Shown piece after piece: positions 26,388 through 35,512 of a stretch of 64,000 nucleotides of DNA; position 1 is the stretch's first letter; the number at the start of each line of letters is the position of its first letter. Position numbers and translations under genes: made by a program. Origin of the DNA: Bacillota bacterium (lineage in GTDB: Bacteria; Bacillota; Clostridia; Lachnospirales; Lachnospiraceae); NCBI GenBank assembly GCA_023439125.1, contig JAEXOU010000004.1, forward strand, positions 1-64,000, given 5' to 3'. The notes under the pieces were generated by a model. That model did not search any database and was not told the origin of the DNA. It saw only the letters and a program-made list of their open reading frames with translations.

Positions 26388-27362
26388 ATGAAACATTCAA
26401 TTAAAAGCAAGAGTAGGCTGTTATCCTTAATACTTGTGTTGACTTTTTTCGTTGGTATTCTTTCGATACCTTGTCAAGAGAGTATCGCAGCATCGAAAAA
26501 AGCTACTCTAGACAGAACAAGCTATACAATGTCATGTGGTTTTTTAAAACCAGATATGAGAATTTATCATTCGAACCAAAAATATTGCATTAATGTAACC
26601 GATGCCAATAAAAAAGCGACCTATACATTCTCATCAAGTAATACGAAAGTGCTGAAAGTGAAAGCAAGTGGGACAAAGTGTTATCTTATTGGTATTAAGC
26701 CAGGTAAGGCAACCATTACTTGTTCCCAAGAGTTAAATGGGATAAAAACACAGGTTGGGACGTGTAAAGTAACCGTAGTTAAGGCCTCTATCATTGTTAA
26801 TTATGACAAATTATGTATGGGTACGGATCTTATTTATTTCGATAATTCTAGTAATTCTGTTTGTGAGATTTTGTACCGTAATGCAAATGCAACCTATACC
26901 TATCATACCAATAGCAAGAATTTAACTATGACTGAAGTTAAGCAATATTTGTCAAGTGATGAAGATACCTATATTTATGCGCAAAAGTATACGGCAAAAA
27001 AAGCTGGTACTTATACAGTGACAGTCAAAGAAACCGTTGGTAAGACAACAAAAAAGGTAGGTAGTTTTAAGGTAAAAGTAATGGAACCAGAATTTGCAAA
27101 GAAACTTAAACTTAGTACAGGACAATATTTTGCTGGTGACTACCTCGTACAATATCCAATGAATAATGACTATAATTATTACTCGATGCAAGGCGATGGA
27201 TTTGATCTATTAGACGATGACGCAGTGATTGCATATAAGATAAATGAGAGTGGAGACTATAGCTTATGTGCGAATAAGGAAGGTAGGGTAAAGATTAATA
27301 TTCTCGAATCTGAAAGTGGGAAAAAAATTACGGATATAACTTTTATCGTTAAAGATGACTAA
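26388..27362 (+). CDS. Secreted protein with Ig-like (BIG2-type) domains
   Basis: This 324-residue protein has an N-terminal signal peptide (about 1-34, ending SIAAS). Two Ig-like regions follow. Residues 40-130 have NTKVLKVKASGTKCYLIGIKPGKATITC-type strands of bacterial Ig-like group 2, and residues 140-235 have KKAGTYTVTVKETVGKTTKK. There is no sorting signal or cell-wall anchor. The function is unknown; adhesion or a surface scaffold is possible. Confidence 0.72.
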   Translation: MKHSIKSKSRLLSLILVLTFFVGILSIPCQESIAASKKATLDRTSYTMSCGFLKPDMRIYHSNQKYCINVTDANKKATYTFSSSNTKVLKVKASGTKCYLIGIKPGKATITCSQELNGIKTQVGTCKVTVVKASIIVNYDKLCMGTDLIYFDNSSNSVCEILYRNANATYTYHTNSKNLTMTEVKQYLSSDEDTYIYAQKYTAKKAGTYTVTVKETVGKTTKKVGSFKVKVMEPEFAKKLKLSTGQYFAGDYLVQYPMNNDYNYYSMQGDGFDLLDDDAVIAYKINESGDYSLCANKEGRVKINILESESGKKITDITFIVKDD

Positions 27363-27377
27363 ATATATTTGGATCTT

Positions 27378-27558
27378 TAAAGGGGCTGTCGCATCAAGGG
27401 TAGTATGAATAAAGAATGAAGGGCGATGGTATATTTTCTTCGGCGCGCTACGCTCACAAGCCCCACAAAGTGCGTGTGGGGACTTGTAAGGCACTCCGAA
27501 AAATACCATCGTCCTTCATTCTTTTATACAATATTCAGCTAGAGCGACAGCCCCTTTA
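27378..27558. repeat. Nested hairpin element A
   Basis: Outer inverted ends of 15 bp (TAAAGGGGCTGTCGC and its exact complement) enclose an inner stem of 22 bp with one G-T pair (27411-27432 with 27503-27524). The apex of about 70 bp (27433-27502) starts TTTTCTTCGGCGCGCTACGC and ends GGCACTCCGAAAA. The same apex occurs in elements B and C on unrelated stems. No transposase is encoded. Confidence 0.85.
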
Positions 27559-27590
27559 GGTTATATGGTGGATTATGCTATAAGTAAAAA

Positions 27591-27887
27591 CTAGTAGTTG
27601 TATGTATCATCAAACGACATACCAACAATGTCGTCCTGGTGTAAGTTCTTAATTTCTAAGTACTTTGGACTCTCCTCCATAAATAAACTTACTGCATCAA
27701 CATCATCAATTGCAATCCATGAGCAACCGTTGCCTACTTTCCTAGAAATACACTTCCATACAGCATATGCCATAATTGGCTCAATTTCTAAACTTTCTTT
27801 TGAACGAAGATCTTTTACTAGGATAGCAATTTGTTCTAGTTGACTATCTAACTGCGAATCTTTTACTCCTATAATTATCTGTTTCAA
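27591..27887 (-). CDS. Hypothetical small acidic protein with TTG start
   Basis: I do not recognise this 98-residue protein. It begins with KQIIIGVKDSQLDSQLEQIA and contains CSWIAIDDVDAVSLFMEESP. It is acidic, soluble, alpha/beta and probably cytoplasmic. I chose the TTG at 27887 because AAAGGAG precedes it at the right distance. The frame is open upstream to a GTG at 27965 without a good ribosome site. Confidence 0.6.
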   Translation of the reverse strand: MKQIIIGVKDSQLDSQLEQIAILVKDLRSKESLEIEPIMAYAVWKCISRKVGNGCSWIAIDDVDAVSLFMEESPKYLEIKNLHQDDIVGMSFDDTYNY

Positions 27888-28024
27888 ACTTTCTCCTTTC
27901 TGGGCTAGACATGAATATAGTTGAAACTTTTCATATTCTTTTGAATCAAGACATGTTCTAAACACCTACTATATAATATGGAAATATCTTGCCTCATTAT
28001 ATCAAAGATTTAAATAAATAAAAA

Positions 28025-28130
28025 GAATTTTTTTACAAATCTAATATCCTATTTACAAATCTAATATCCTATTATTTTACAAATTCAAATCCATATTTAT
28101 ATGCAAATCTAAAGTCCAACGGGCACTAGC
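28025..28130. repeat. Short AT-rich direct repeats
   Basis: TTTACAAATCTAATATCCTA occurs twice in tandem, followed by degenerate forms (TTTTACAAATTCAAATCC, ATGCAAATCTAAAGTCC). The block lies just upstream of the gpsA-like promoter, and its function is unknown. Confidence 0.6.
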
Positions 28131-28158
28131 TATGACCCAAATGGCTACGTGGGAATAT

Positions 28159-28187
28159 TTGACATATCGTGTTATGGAAGTTATAAT
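28159..28187 (+). promoter_or_regulatory. Perfect consensus sigma-A promoter
   Basis: TTGACA, a 17-bp spacer and TATAAT are present, the exact consensus, 55 bp before the ATG at 28242. Confidence 0.85.
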
Positions 28188-28241
28188 GTAAGATATTGTA
28201 TTATTTTAGAATTTCTTACAACTCAGAAAGGGGAAAAGAAT

Positions 28242-29198
28242 ATGAAAATAGTCGTAATTGGCTGTGGTCGATGGGGTTCCTTCATAACTTGGTATCTGGA
28301 TAGTATTCAACATGAGGTAGTATTGTATGGACGAGAATCATCAGAAAATATGAAACGTTTTTTGAGCGATCGAAAAAATGACTTATTACAATTACCTAAT
28401 TCTATCACCCTTTCGACAGATTTAAAATGTATATGTGATACTGATGTAATCATTATTTCGGTGAATGCGCAAGGACTTCGACCATTAATGGAGGAGATTA
28501 AGATCATTAATCCTAAAAATAAGATTTTTGTCTTATGCATGAAAGGGCTAGAGATTGCAACTGGTTGTAGGCTTTCAAAAGTTGCTACTTACTATCTGGA
28601 TGATTCCAATGAAGTGGCAGTGTGGCTTGGACCTGGACATGTTCAAGAATTTTATCAAGGAATACCAAACTGTATGGTGATTGACAGCAATAATGAGATA
28701 GTAAAAAAATTATTAGTAGATAAATTTTCTAGTAACTTAATTCGATTCTATTATGGTCAAGATTTAATCGGGAATGAAATTGGTGCTGCAGCAAAAAATG
28801 TGATTGGCATTGCGGCAGGTATGCTCGATGGACTAGAACGATCAACACTAAAAGGGGCATTGATGTCAAGAGGAACTAGAGAAGTCGCTAGGCTAATCAA
28901 AGAAGTTGGAGGTAATGAACTATCTGCTTATGGTTTATGCCACCTTGGTGATTACGAAGCAACTGTATTCTCAAGATATAGTCATAATCGACAATTTGGC
29001 GAAGCATTTGTAAAAAAAGAGCAATATAAAGAACTAGCGGAAGGTTTTTACACTGTAAAAGCATTGATGAATCTTGGTAAATACTATAGTGTTGATCTAC
29101 CAATATGTTCTGCTGTTTATGATATACTTTATAAAGGAGAAGATGCAAAAGAAGTCCTTGAAAAATTATTTACTATAAGTCTAAAAGATGAATTTTAA
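28242..29198 (+). CDS. NAD(P)H-dependent glycerol-3-phosphate dehydrogenase-like protein
   Basis: This 318-residue protein has a Rossmann motif GCGRWG (7-12), then a substrate-domain region with GPGHVQEF and NEIGAAAKNVIGIAAGMLDG, which contains the catalytic Lys of GpsA. The family reduces dihydroxyacetone phosphate to sn-glycerol 3-phosphate for phospholipid synthesis. The divergence suggests a secondary GpsA paralogue rather than the housekeeping enzyme. GAAAGGGG precedes ATG 28242. Confidence 0.8.
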   Translation: MKIVVIGCGRWGSFITWYLDSIQHEVVLYGRESSENMKRFLSDRKNDLLQLPNSITLSTDLKCICDTDVIIISVNAQGLRPLMEEIKIINPKNKIFVLCMKGLEIATGCRLSKVATYYLDDSNEVAVWLGPGHVQEFYQGIPNCMVIDSNNEIVKKLLVDKFSSNLIRFYYGQDLIGNEIGAAAKNVIGIAAGMLDGLERSTLKGALMSRGTREVARLIKEVGGNELSAYGLCHLGDYEATVFSRYSHNRQFGEAFVKKEQYKELAEGFYTVKALMNLGKYYSVDLPICSAVYDILYKGEDAKEVLEKLFTISLKDEF

Positions 29199-29233
29199 TT
29201 ATAATAGAGCGATAATGAGAACTAAGTCAGAAG

Positions 29234-29293
29234 AACCTCCTATAATCATATTTTTAGTCTTGTTAACTATGAATATTACATAGGAGGTTTTAA
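29234..29293. terminator. Hairpin between convergent genes
   Basis: AACCTCCTAT pairs with ATAGGAGGTT across a 36-base loop and is followed by TTTT. It separates the gpsA-like gene from the convergent sensor kinase. Confidence 0.55.
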
Positions 29294-29322
29294 TTATATA
29301 TAAATTGCTTTGTATACAGCCA

Positions 29323-30546
29323 TTATAGGGTTACAATAAACCAAATTGCGCTGTTATCTACACTTTCTGCGCGAATAGTACCGTTATGATTTTCGGCTAT
29401 GGATTTGGCAATCGACAGGCCAATTCCATAGCTGTTCCTGTCATTGCGAGATGTTTCAGAACGATAAAAGCGATCAAAAAATCGATTAATATTTTCTGAA
29501 TTACTTATTTGACATGTATTGTAAACAGAAATCTCTATTTTACGTCTTTTTTTGCTTACATCCAATCGGATTTTTCCATTTGAATCGCAATATTTATTTG
29601 CATTATCGAGTAAAATGGATACCATTTGTTGAATTGCATTCTTATCACCAATGAAATTAATATCATCTTCAATATGTTGCACATATTCTTTTCCAGTCGC
29701 CTCAGCCAAAGTTAAAAATGGTTCTGAAATCTCCCAGATTGCTTCACTTAAGGAAAACTCTTTCATTTCTAAAAATGGACGTTCTTCATCCAAACGAGAT
29801 AACGTCACGAGGTCAGCAATCAGTTTTGACATTCGGTTCGATTGAGATTGAATGTTTTGTACCCACTCGTTATTCTCAAGTTCCATAGCAAGCACATCAG
29901 CGCTTGTAGATATTGCAGTTAGCGGCGTTTTCAATTCATGTCCAGCATCTGTAATAAACTGTTTTTGCATTTCGATATTGCGGATATAAGGTGCAATTGC
30001 GCGACGTGAAAAAGCATATACAAGAACAAATACAGCAAATAAACAACAGATAGCCACTAATCCCGTAAAAAGAAGTAGTGATTTCGTAGCTTGAAGTTCA
30101 CGCTCGGAGTTGAGAAAATAAAATGTTGTTCCATGATTCGTCTCATTTACAAGATAGCGATATCCCTCATAATAACCACTTGTTCGATCATCTTCTTGTA
30201 CATGGCGCACAAAGGAAATTGCTTCTTCTTTTGAGACAGATGCAATATTATCCTGATTGATTTTAAAAACATCACCATTTGTATCACAATAAACAACAAA
30301 GAATCGCATCATATAGCGCACTTCAGGTGAAAATTGTTTAAATGGACCAGGGATGTTAGGTTCAGCAGGAGAGATTGGAGGCTTGCCTTCTTTATCAAAA
30401 CGCAAAAGCATTTCAAGTGTGTCATCTTGCTGGCGTGTAACATTGTTGTAGTTCCACAGATTAATAATACATAGCAATATTAGTACAACTGCTGAAAATG
30501 AAACCATAGCTGCACCAATAAAGCGTTGACGCAATTTTTTTAGCAT
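29323..30546 (-). CDS. Membrane sensor histidine kinase
   Basis: This 407-residue protein has membrane helices at about 12-30 and 155-179, enclosing an extracytoplasmic sensor region. The H-box is TDAGHELKTPLTAIS (His203), the N-box is LLDNANKYCD and the G-box is YGIGLSIAKSIAENHNG. Its start overlaps the last bases of the response regulator gene, so the pair is one transcript. It probably controls the divergent VTC-DUF4956-CotH operon (inference from adjacency). Confidence 0.92.
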   Translation of the reverse strand: MLKKLRQRFIGAAMVSFSAVVLILLCIINLWNYNNVTRQQDDTLEMLLRFDKEGKPPISPAEPNIPGPFKQFSPEVRYMMRFFVVYCDTNGDVFKINQDNIASVSKEEAISFVRHVQEDDRTSGYYEGYRYLVNETNHGTTFYFLNSERELQATKSLLLFTGLVAICCLFAVFVLVYAFSRRAIAPYIRNIEMQKQFITDAGHELKTPLTAISTSADVLAMELENNEWVQNIQSQSNRMSKLIADLVTLSRLDEERPFLEMKEFSLSEAIWEISEPFLTLAEATGKEYVQHIEDDINFIGDKNAIQQMVSILLDNANKYCDSNGKIRLDVSKKRRKIEISVYNTCQISNSENINRFFDRFYRSETSRNDRNSYGIGLSIAKSIAENHNGTIRAESVDNSAIWFIVTL

Positions 30547-31217
30547 TGTGATTCCTCCAATGAATATCCGGCACCGCGTATCGTTTTAATTTCAATATTA
30601 GCATCAAGTTGCTTTAGCTTCCTTCTAAGAAAGCCAATGTAAGTCCAAATAACATCAATTTCAGCTTCACAATCAAGCCCCCAAATTTTCTCCATAAGAT
30701 GTTCGGAAGAAAAGACTTGATTAGGATGGCGTAGGAATAACTCCATAAGCTGATATTCTTTATTATTTAGTCGAATACTCTGTTCCGATACCGAAAGCAT
30801 ATATTGATTACAATCTAAATTTGTATTTCCTAGAGAGATAACCGATGGAGTATATGCCTCGCTACGGCGGGTTAGTGCTCTGACACGAGCTAAAAATTCT
30901 GCTGCAGCAAATGGCTTTGGTAAGTAATCATCAGCTCCTGCATCAAGCCCAGCTACACGATCTTCAATTTCACCTTTGGCTGTTAAGAACAGTGTAGGAG
31001 TTGTAACTCCGTTATTCCGAGCTTCCTTTAAAACCGATAAACCGTCTTTTTGTGGCATCATAATGTCAAGAACAAGAGTATCGTAAGAAAAATGGTTGAT
31101 ATATTCAAGTGCGTCGTTGCCATTATGAACAATATCAACGGCGTATTTATTTTTTTCTAGCATAACCTTTAATGCTCTTGCAATGGAAACCTCATCTTCA
31201 GCGATTAGAATTCGCAT
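30540..31217 (-). CDS. OmpR-family response regulator
   Basis: This 225-residue protein has a receiver domain with acidic pocket EDE (7-9), phospho-acceptor Asp51 in LVLDIMMPQKDG and Lys in LPKPF. A winged-helix OmpR/PhoB DNA-binding domain follows (about 130-222, with RRKLKQLDANIEIKTIRGAGY). AGGAGG precedes the ATG. The stop overlaps the kinase start. Confidence 0.95.
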   Translation of the reverse strand: MRILIAEDEVSIARALKVMLEKNKYAVDIVHNGNDALEYINHFSYDTLVLDIMMPQKDGLSVLKEARNNGVTTPTLFLTAKGEIEDRVAGLDAGADDYLPKPFAAAEFLARVRALTRRSEAYTPSVISLGNTNLDCNQYMLSVSEQSIRLNNKEYQLMELFLRHPNQVFSSEHLMEKIWGLDCEAEIDVIWTYIGFLRRKLKQLDANIEIKTIRGAGYSLEESQC

Positions 31218-31264
31218 ACGATTCCTCCTTTTTCTTTTATTATATAAGTATAAGTTAAAATCAT

Positions 31265-31407
31265 CTTGAAAAAGTACATTAATATATACTAATCATAGCA
31301 CATAAATGTGTCTAAAGTAAGAAACTCGCAGAATAAATTGCAAAGGTAGAGAGCCTATACGAGATTCTTGAATTAAATTTCACAAACAGTTCACTAACTT
31401 TTTCAAG
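31265..31407. promoter_or_regulatory. Divergent control region with 11-bp inverted motif pair
   Basis: CTTGAAAAAGT (31265-31275) and its exact complement ACTTTTTCAAG (31397-31407) flank the region between the response regulator and the VTC gene. Each is followed by GTACATT on its own side (shared strand text AAGTACATT). They are candidate response-regulator sites controlling both directions. Confidence 0.45.
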
Positions 31408-31466
31408 TACATTTTGGGAAGAAACAATAAAATTAAGTCATCAAATACGAAAGGAGTATAGTCGCC

Positions 31467-32159
31467 ATGCAACAAGAAGGCACTTACCGACACGAGCTTA
31501 AATATATGATTGGAATGTCGGATTATCTCGCTATCCGTCAACGGTTACGTCCAGTCATGAAACCAGATCGTCATACAGGGCCTGACGGACGTTATCTTAT
31601 TCGTAGTATCTATTTTGATAATACAGAGGATAAAGCTCTGCGCGAAAAAGTCAATGGTGTGCAAAAACGGGAAAAGTTTCGTATCCGTTATTACAATGAT
31701 GATTTTTCTTTTTTTACATTGGAGAAAAAAATCAAGAACAATAACCTTTGTATGAAAATAGGTGCAAAGATTACACTGGATGAGTGCCAAGCCATTTTAG
31801 CAGGACAGACAGAATGGATGATAGCACATCCGTCTGAGTTGGTACGAGAGTTGTACTGCAAAATGAAGAGTCAGCAGCTTCGGCCGAAGGTTTTAGTTTC
31901 TTATGTACGTGAACCTTATATCTATGAAGCAGGCAATGTCCGAGTTACATTTGATTCAGGGATACGAACAAGTGTATATCACAAGGAGTTTCTTAATCCC
32001 TCTGTGCAAGACATTAGTGCGACAGACCAGCTGGGAGATATTATCCTCGAGGTGAAATACGATGCATTTTTGCCGGAAATCATTTCTGATCTCATACAAA
32101 CAGAAGGGATTCGCCAACAAGCTTTTTCAAAATATGGTGTTTGCCGTCGATTTGGTTAA
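31467..32159 (+). CDS. VTC-domain polyphosphate-polymerase-like protein
   Basis: This 230-residue protein matches the VTC domain (PF09359): RHELKYMIGMSDYLAIRQRL, SIYFDNTEDKALREK, KFRIRYYN and LEKKIKNNN, with a late EVKYDAFLPE. These provide the basic and acidic tunnel residues of yeast Vtc4-type polymerase. In Firmicutes the domain usually sits beside DUF4956 and CotH genes, as here. Whether it makes polyphosphate is not proven. AAAGGAG precedes the ATG. Confidence 0.88.
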   Translation: MQQEGTYRHELKYMIGMSDYLAIRQRLRPVMKPDRHTGPDGRYLIRSIYFDNTEDKALREKVNGVQKREKFRIRYYNDDFSFFTLEKKIKNNNLCMKIGAKITLDECQAILAGQTEWMIAHPSELVRELYCKMKSQQLRPKVLVSYVREPYIYEAGNVRVTFDSGIRTSVYHKEFLNPSVQDISATDQLGDIILEVKYDAFLPEIISDLIQTEGIRQQAFSKYGVCRRFG

Positions 32160-32182
32160 TTATTTAATTGGAGGAAGTAAAT

Positions 32183-32854
32183 ATGAATTTTAACGACATT
32201 TTTAAATCCAGCTTTTTGGATAGTGTAACACAGTTTTCTATTTTTGACACTTTGCTTGGATTAGTAGTTGCATTAGCAATTGGACTTTTTATCTTTATGA
32301 TTTACAAGAAGACACTTTCAGGTGTTATGTATTCTAGTAGTTTTGCATTGACACTTGTGGGGCTTTCTCTTGTAACAACACTTGTTATTATGGCCGTGAC
32401 ATCTAACGTAGTACTTTCCCTTGGTATGGTTGGTGCATTATCTATTGTTCGTTTCCGTACAGCCATTAAAGAACCAGTAGAAATTGTATTCTTGTTTTGG
32501 GCTTTGGCTGCGGGCATTGTAGTAGGCGCAGGGATGATACCGCTTGCAATTATTGGCTCTGTTATGATCGGTGTGATTTTGCTTCTCTTTGCAAACCGAA
32601 AAATTCGTAATCATCCATATATTCTTGTACTAAATTGTGAGAATGAGAAAGCAGAAGAAGCAGTATTTAGTATTCTTGATAAGAGTGTAGAACATTATAT
32701 CGTAAAATCAAAAACAATCAATGTTTCCGGTATTGAGATGACTACTGAGCTTCGTACAAAAGATGCTACTACAACTTTTGTAAACAGAATTCATGATATT
32801 CCTGGTATTACTAACGCCACTCTTGTTAGCTACAACGGCGAATATATGTCGTAA
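32183..32854 (+). CDS. DUF4956 membrane protein
   Basis: This 223-residue protein has four predicted membrane helices in the first 130 residues, including LSLGMVGALSIVRFRTAIKE, the hallmark of DUF4956. A C-terminal soluble ferredoxin-like domain follows. It lies 23 bp after the VTC gene and is in the same operon. ATG 32183 is chosen because GGAGG precedes it. The role is unknown; a partner of the VTC and CotH proteins is inferred from constant association. Confidence 0.88.
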   Translation: MNFNDIFKSSFLDSVTQFSIFDTLLGLVVALAIGLFIFMIYKKTLSGVMYSSSFALTLVGLSLVTTLVIMAVTSNVVLSLGMVGALSIVRFRTAIKEPVEIVFLFWALAAGIVVGAGMIPLAIIGSVMIGVILLLFANRKIRNHPYILVLNCENEKAEEAVFSILDKSVEHYIVKSKTINVSGIEMTTELRTKDATTTFVNRIHDIPGITNATLVSYNGEYMS

Positions 32855-32870
32855 TTGAAAGGAGAATAGC

Positions 32871-35345
32871 ATGATTGCACACAAACATATATCAAAAATA
32901 GTTGCTGTAATCATGGCGATTGCTGTCTGCCTGTGCTTGTGCGCAATGGCCTTTACCGATCAGCTAGTTGCTGCTCTTGGTGGCACTAGCGTAACGATGG
33001 AATATGAATCCAAACTTTTTGACACAGGCGAACCTCTCAACGTCAATATTATTATGGACGATGCTGAATGGACAGATATGATCGCTAACGCAATTTCTGA
33101 GCAATACTATCAATGTGATGTTGAAATTAATGGTGTAATGTACTACCGTGTTGGTATACGTCCAAAAGGAAATACAAGCCTAAGTAATATTGTTAGCGAT
33201 CCGGATACAGACCGTTTTAGCTTTAAGCTGGAGTTTGACCGATATGTCGATGGGCAAACCTGTTATGGACTAGATAAACTCATTTTGAACAATAACTATG
33301 CCGATGCTACGAATATGAAAGAGGCATTAATTTACGATATGTTTCAATATCTCGGCGCTGATGCCTCTCTCACTAACTACGCTACAATCTCAGTAAATGA
33401 TGAATATTGGGGCATATATCTTGCATTGGAGGCTGTGGAGGATAGTTTTCTCCTACGTAATTATGGTACAACAGACGGAGAACTCTACAAACCAGATTCT
33501 ATGGAAATGGGCGCTGGCAAAATGACTCCTACGAATATGGGGAATAGTAAGAGTCAGAAATCCAACATGTCAGAAAAACCTGATATGAGTCAGATGCCTA
33601 ACAAGGGTGAGTTTGATATGAGCCAGATACCTAACATGGAAGAGTTTGACATGAGTCAAATACCTAACAAGGGTGAGTTTGACATGAGTCAGATGCCTAA
33701 TATGGATGATATCGATATTGGTGGATTCTTTGGTAAAGGCATGGGGGGAAATGGTGCAAATCTCAATTATACCGATGATAATCTAGACAGTTATTCAACT
33801 ATTTGGGAGGGTGAGATCACAAAGACTTCCACAAAGGATCATAAGCGAGTAGTTGAAGCGTTGAAGAACATTTCACAAGGAACAAAACTTGAAGAGTACA
33901 TGGATATTGATAATTTGCTTAAGTACATGGCAGTTCATGTATTTTCTGTAAATGAGGACAGTTTATCTGGTTCTATGGCTCATAACTATTATCTTTATGA
34001 ATCGAATGGAATGCTGAATGTACTACCATGGGACTATAATCTGATGCTAGGTGGAATGGGTGGAATGGGTGGAATGAATCGCTCAAGTGGTATTGATAGT
34101 GCGACAAGCATTGTTAATGATCCGATTGATAATGCTTTTGCATCTACAGAATTTTTTGATACTCTCATGGAAAATGAAGAATATAAGGCAAAGTATTACT
34201 CCTACCTGCAGCAACTTGTGGATGAGTACCTATTGGGAGATGGGTTTGAGAATTTTTATACAAAAACCCTCAACCAAATCGATTCTTTAGTAGAAACTGA
34301 CCCTACTGCATTCTACACCTATGAACAATATACAACAGCAGTAGAGACCTTATATGAGCTTGTAAAACTTCGTGGACAATCGATCCTTGGACAATTAAAT
34401 GGTACGATTCCATCAACCCAAAGTGAGCAAAAAAATGCTGACACTCTAATTGATGCGTCCAATCTAGATGTTAGCTCCATGGGAAGCATGAATATGGGCG
34501 GTGGTCAAGGCAATTTTAGTCGTGGTGAACGTGGCGATACAGGTAATTCGACACAAGAAGAAACCTCAACTGTGCTTAATCTTACAACTTCTAGTGAGGA
34601 TACGGGAAATGCTGGAGAATCACAACAATTTAACGGACAAATGCCAGAGGGAATGACACCACCTCAATTTGGTGAGATGCCAGAGGGAATGACACCACCT
34701 CAATTTGGTGAGATGCCAGAAGGAATGACACCACCTCAATTTGGTGAGATGCCAGAAGGAATGACACCACCTCAAGTAGATGGTGAGATGCCAGAAGGAA
34801 TGACACCACCTCAATTTAATGGTGAGATGCCGGAAGGAATGACACCACCTCAATTTGATGGTGAGATGCCGGAAGGAATGACACCACCTCAAGTAGATGG
34901 TGAGATGCCAGAGGGAATGACACCACCTCAGACTGGTAGTCAGATGCCAGAGGGATTTGACCAATCCCAGTCCAATGAAAATATAACAAGTGATGAACAA
35001 TCAAGCGCTGGACAATCCAGTAACGATACAACCCAAAGCAATGGATCAGCTGGACAATCTGGAGATAATACAACCCAAAGCAATGGTTCAGGTGGACAAT
35101 CTGGAGATAACACAACTCAAAGCAATGGATCAGGTGGACAAACTGGTAATAACACAACTCAAAGTGATAAATTTGGTGGACAAATGAAAAACAATTTTGA
35201 TTGGAGTAATATGTTTAATATGGATCCGAACAGTAACAGTGTTGCTTCAACGCAAACTATAATCATCTATGGCATCTGCTTTGCAGTTCTTATTGTTGCA
35301 TTGATATTTGCTAAACTGTATAAAAGAAAACCTCGCAAGCGCTAA
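32871..35345 (+). CDS. CotH-family surface protein with Met/Pro-rich tandem repeats
   Basis: This 824-residue protein has an N-terminal membrane/signal segment (about 8-30). A CotH kinase-like domain follows, with GNTSLSN, FDRYVDGQTCYGLDKLILNN, WGIYLALE and LPWDYNLMLGG. Known CotH is an atypical protein kinase of spore coats. An insertion at about 230-290 carries MSQMPNKGEFD repeats. Residues about 585-690 hold eight copies of a 12-14-residue MPEGMTPPQ unit. After about 705 come SNGSGGQSGDNTTQ repeats, then a C-terminal membrane helix and KLYKRKPRKR. The layout suggests surface exposure with long stalks. Confidence 0.88.
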   Translation: MIAHKHISKIVAVIMAIAVCLCLCAMAFTDQLVAALGGTSVTMEYESKLFDTGEPLNVNIIMDDAEWTDMIANAISEQYYQCDVEINGVMYYRVGIRPKGNTSLSNIVSDPDTDRFSFKLEFDRYVDGQTCYGLDKLILNNNYADATNMKEALIYDMFQYLGADASLTNYATISVNDEYWGIYLALEAVEDSFLLRNYGTTDGELYKPDSMEMGAGKMTPTNMGNSKSQKSNMSEKPDMSQMPNKGEFDMSQIPNMEEFDMSQIPNKGEFDMSQMPNMDDIDIGGFFGKGMGGNGANLNYTDDNLDSYSTIWEGEITKTSTKDHKRVVEALKNISQGTKLEEYMDIDNLLKYMAVHVFSVNEDSLSGSMAHNYYLYESNGMLNVLPWDYNLMLGGMGGMGGMNRSSGIDSATSIVNDPIDNAFASTEFFDTLMENEEYKAKYYSYLQQLVDEYLLGDGFENFYTKTLNQIDSLVETDPTAFYTYEQYTTAVETLYELVKLRGQSILGQLNGTIPSTQSEQKNADTLIDASNLDVSSMGSMNMGGGQGNFSRGERGDTGNSTQEETSTVLNLTTSSEDTGNAGESQQFNGQMPEGMTPPQFGEMPEGMTPPQFGEMPEGMTPPQFGEMPEGMTPPQVDGEMPEGMTPPQFNGEMPEGMTPPQFDGEMPEGMTPPQVDGEMPEGMTPPQTGSQMPEGFDQSQSNENITSDEQSSAGQSSNDTTQSNGSAGQSGDNTTQSNGSGGQSGDNTTQSNGSGGQTGNNTTQSDKFGGQMKNNFDWSNMFNMDPNSNSVASTQTIIIYGICFAVLIVALIFAKLYKRKPRKR
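34636..34950 (+). repeat. Tandem repeats encoding GEMPEGMTPPQ units
   Basis: Eight near-identical 36-42-bp units lie in frame inside the CotH gene, differing mainly by an extra codon after the Phe or Val. The strong nucleotide identity indicates recent expansion. Length variation between strains would be expected. Confidence 0.9.
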
Positions 35346-35387
35346 TCTATCATTGTAAAGTATAAAATTACACTTGCTGGATTGAAA

Positions 35388-35441
35388 TGAAAAGAACCGA
35401 TAACTGTAATTTATATTACGTGTTATCGGTTCTTTTCATTT
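35388..35441. terminator. Bidirectional terminator
   Basis: TGAAAAGAACCGATAAC pairs perfectly with GTTATCGGTTCTTTTCA, giving T-tracts on both strands between the convergent CotH and nitroreductase genes. Confidence 0.85.
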
Positions 35442-35512
35442 TGCGTTTCTATTTTGTGGTTACCTATGAAAGATGTAATTTTTTATAGCATAAGGTAAGA
35501 TTTTATCTAGAA

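Noticed and set aside
27264..27509. Minus-strand frame with ACERSAPKKIY, also seen at 49185-49370
   Set aside because: The shared peptide is just the translated hairpin apex; the frames have no ribosome site and differ outside it.
28025..28130. Possible CRISPR-like array
   Set aside because: Only two good copies with no regular spacers and no cas genes; it is a simple AT-rich direct repeat.
34620..35157. Long minus-strand reading frames (126 and 113 codons) opposite the CotH repeats
   Set aside because: They exist only because the tandem repeats lack stops on the other strand; they have no start context.
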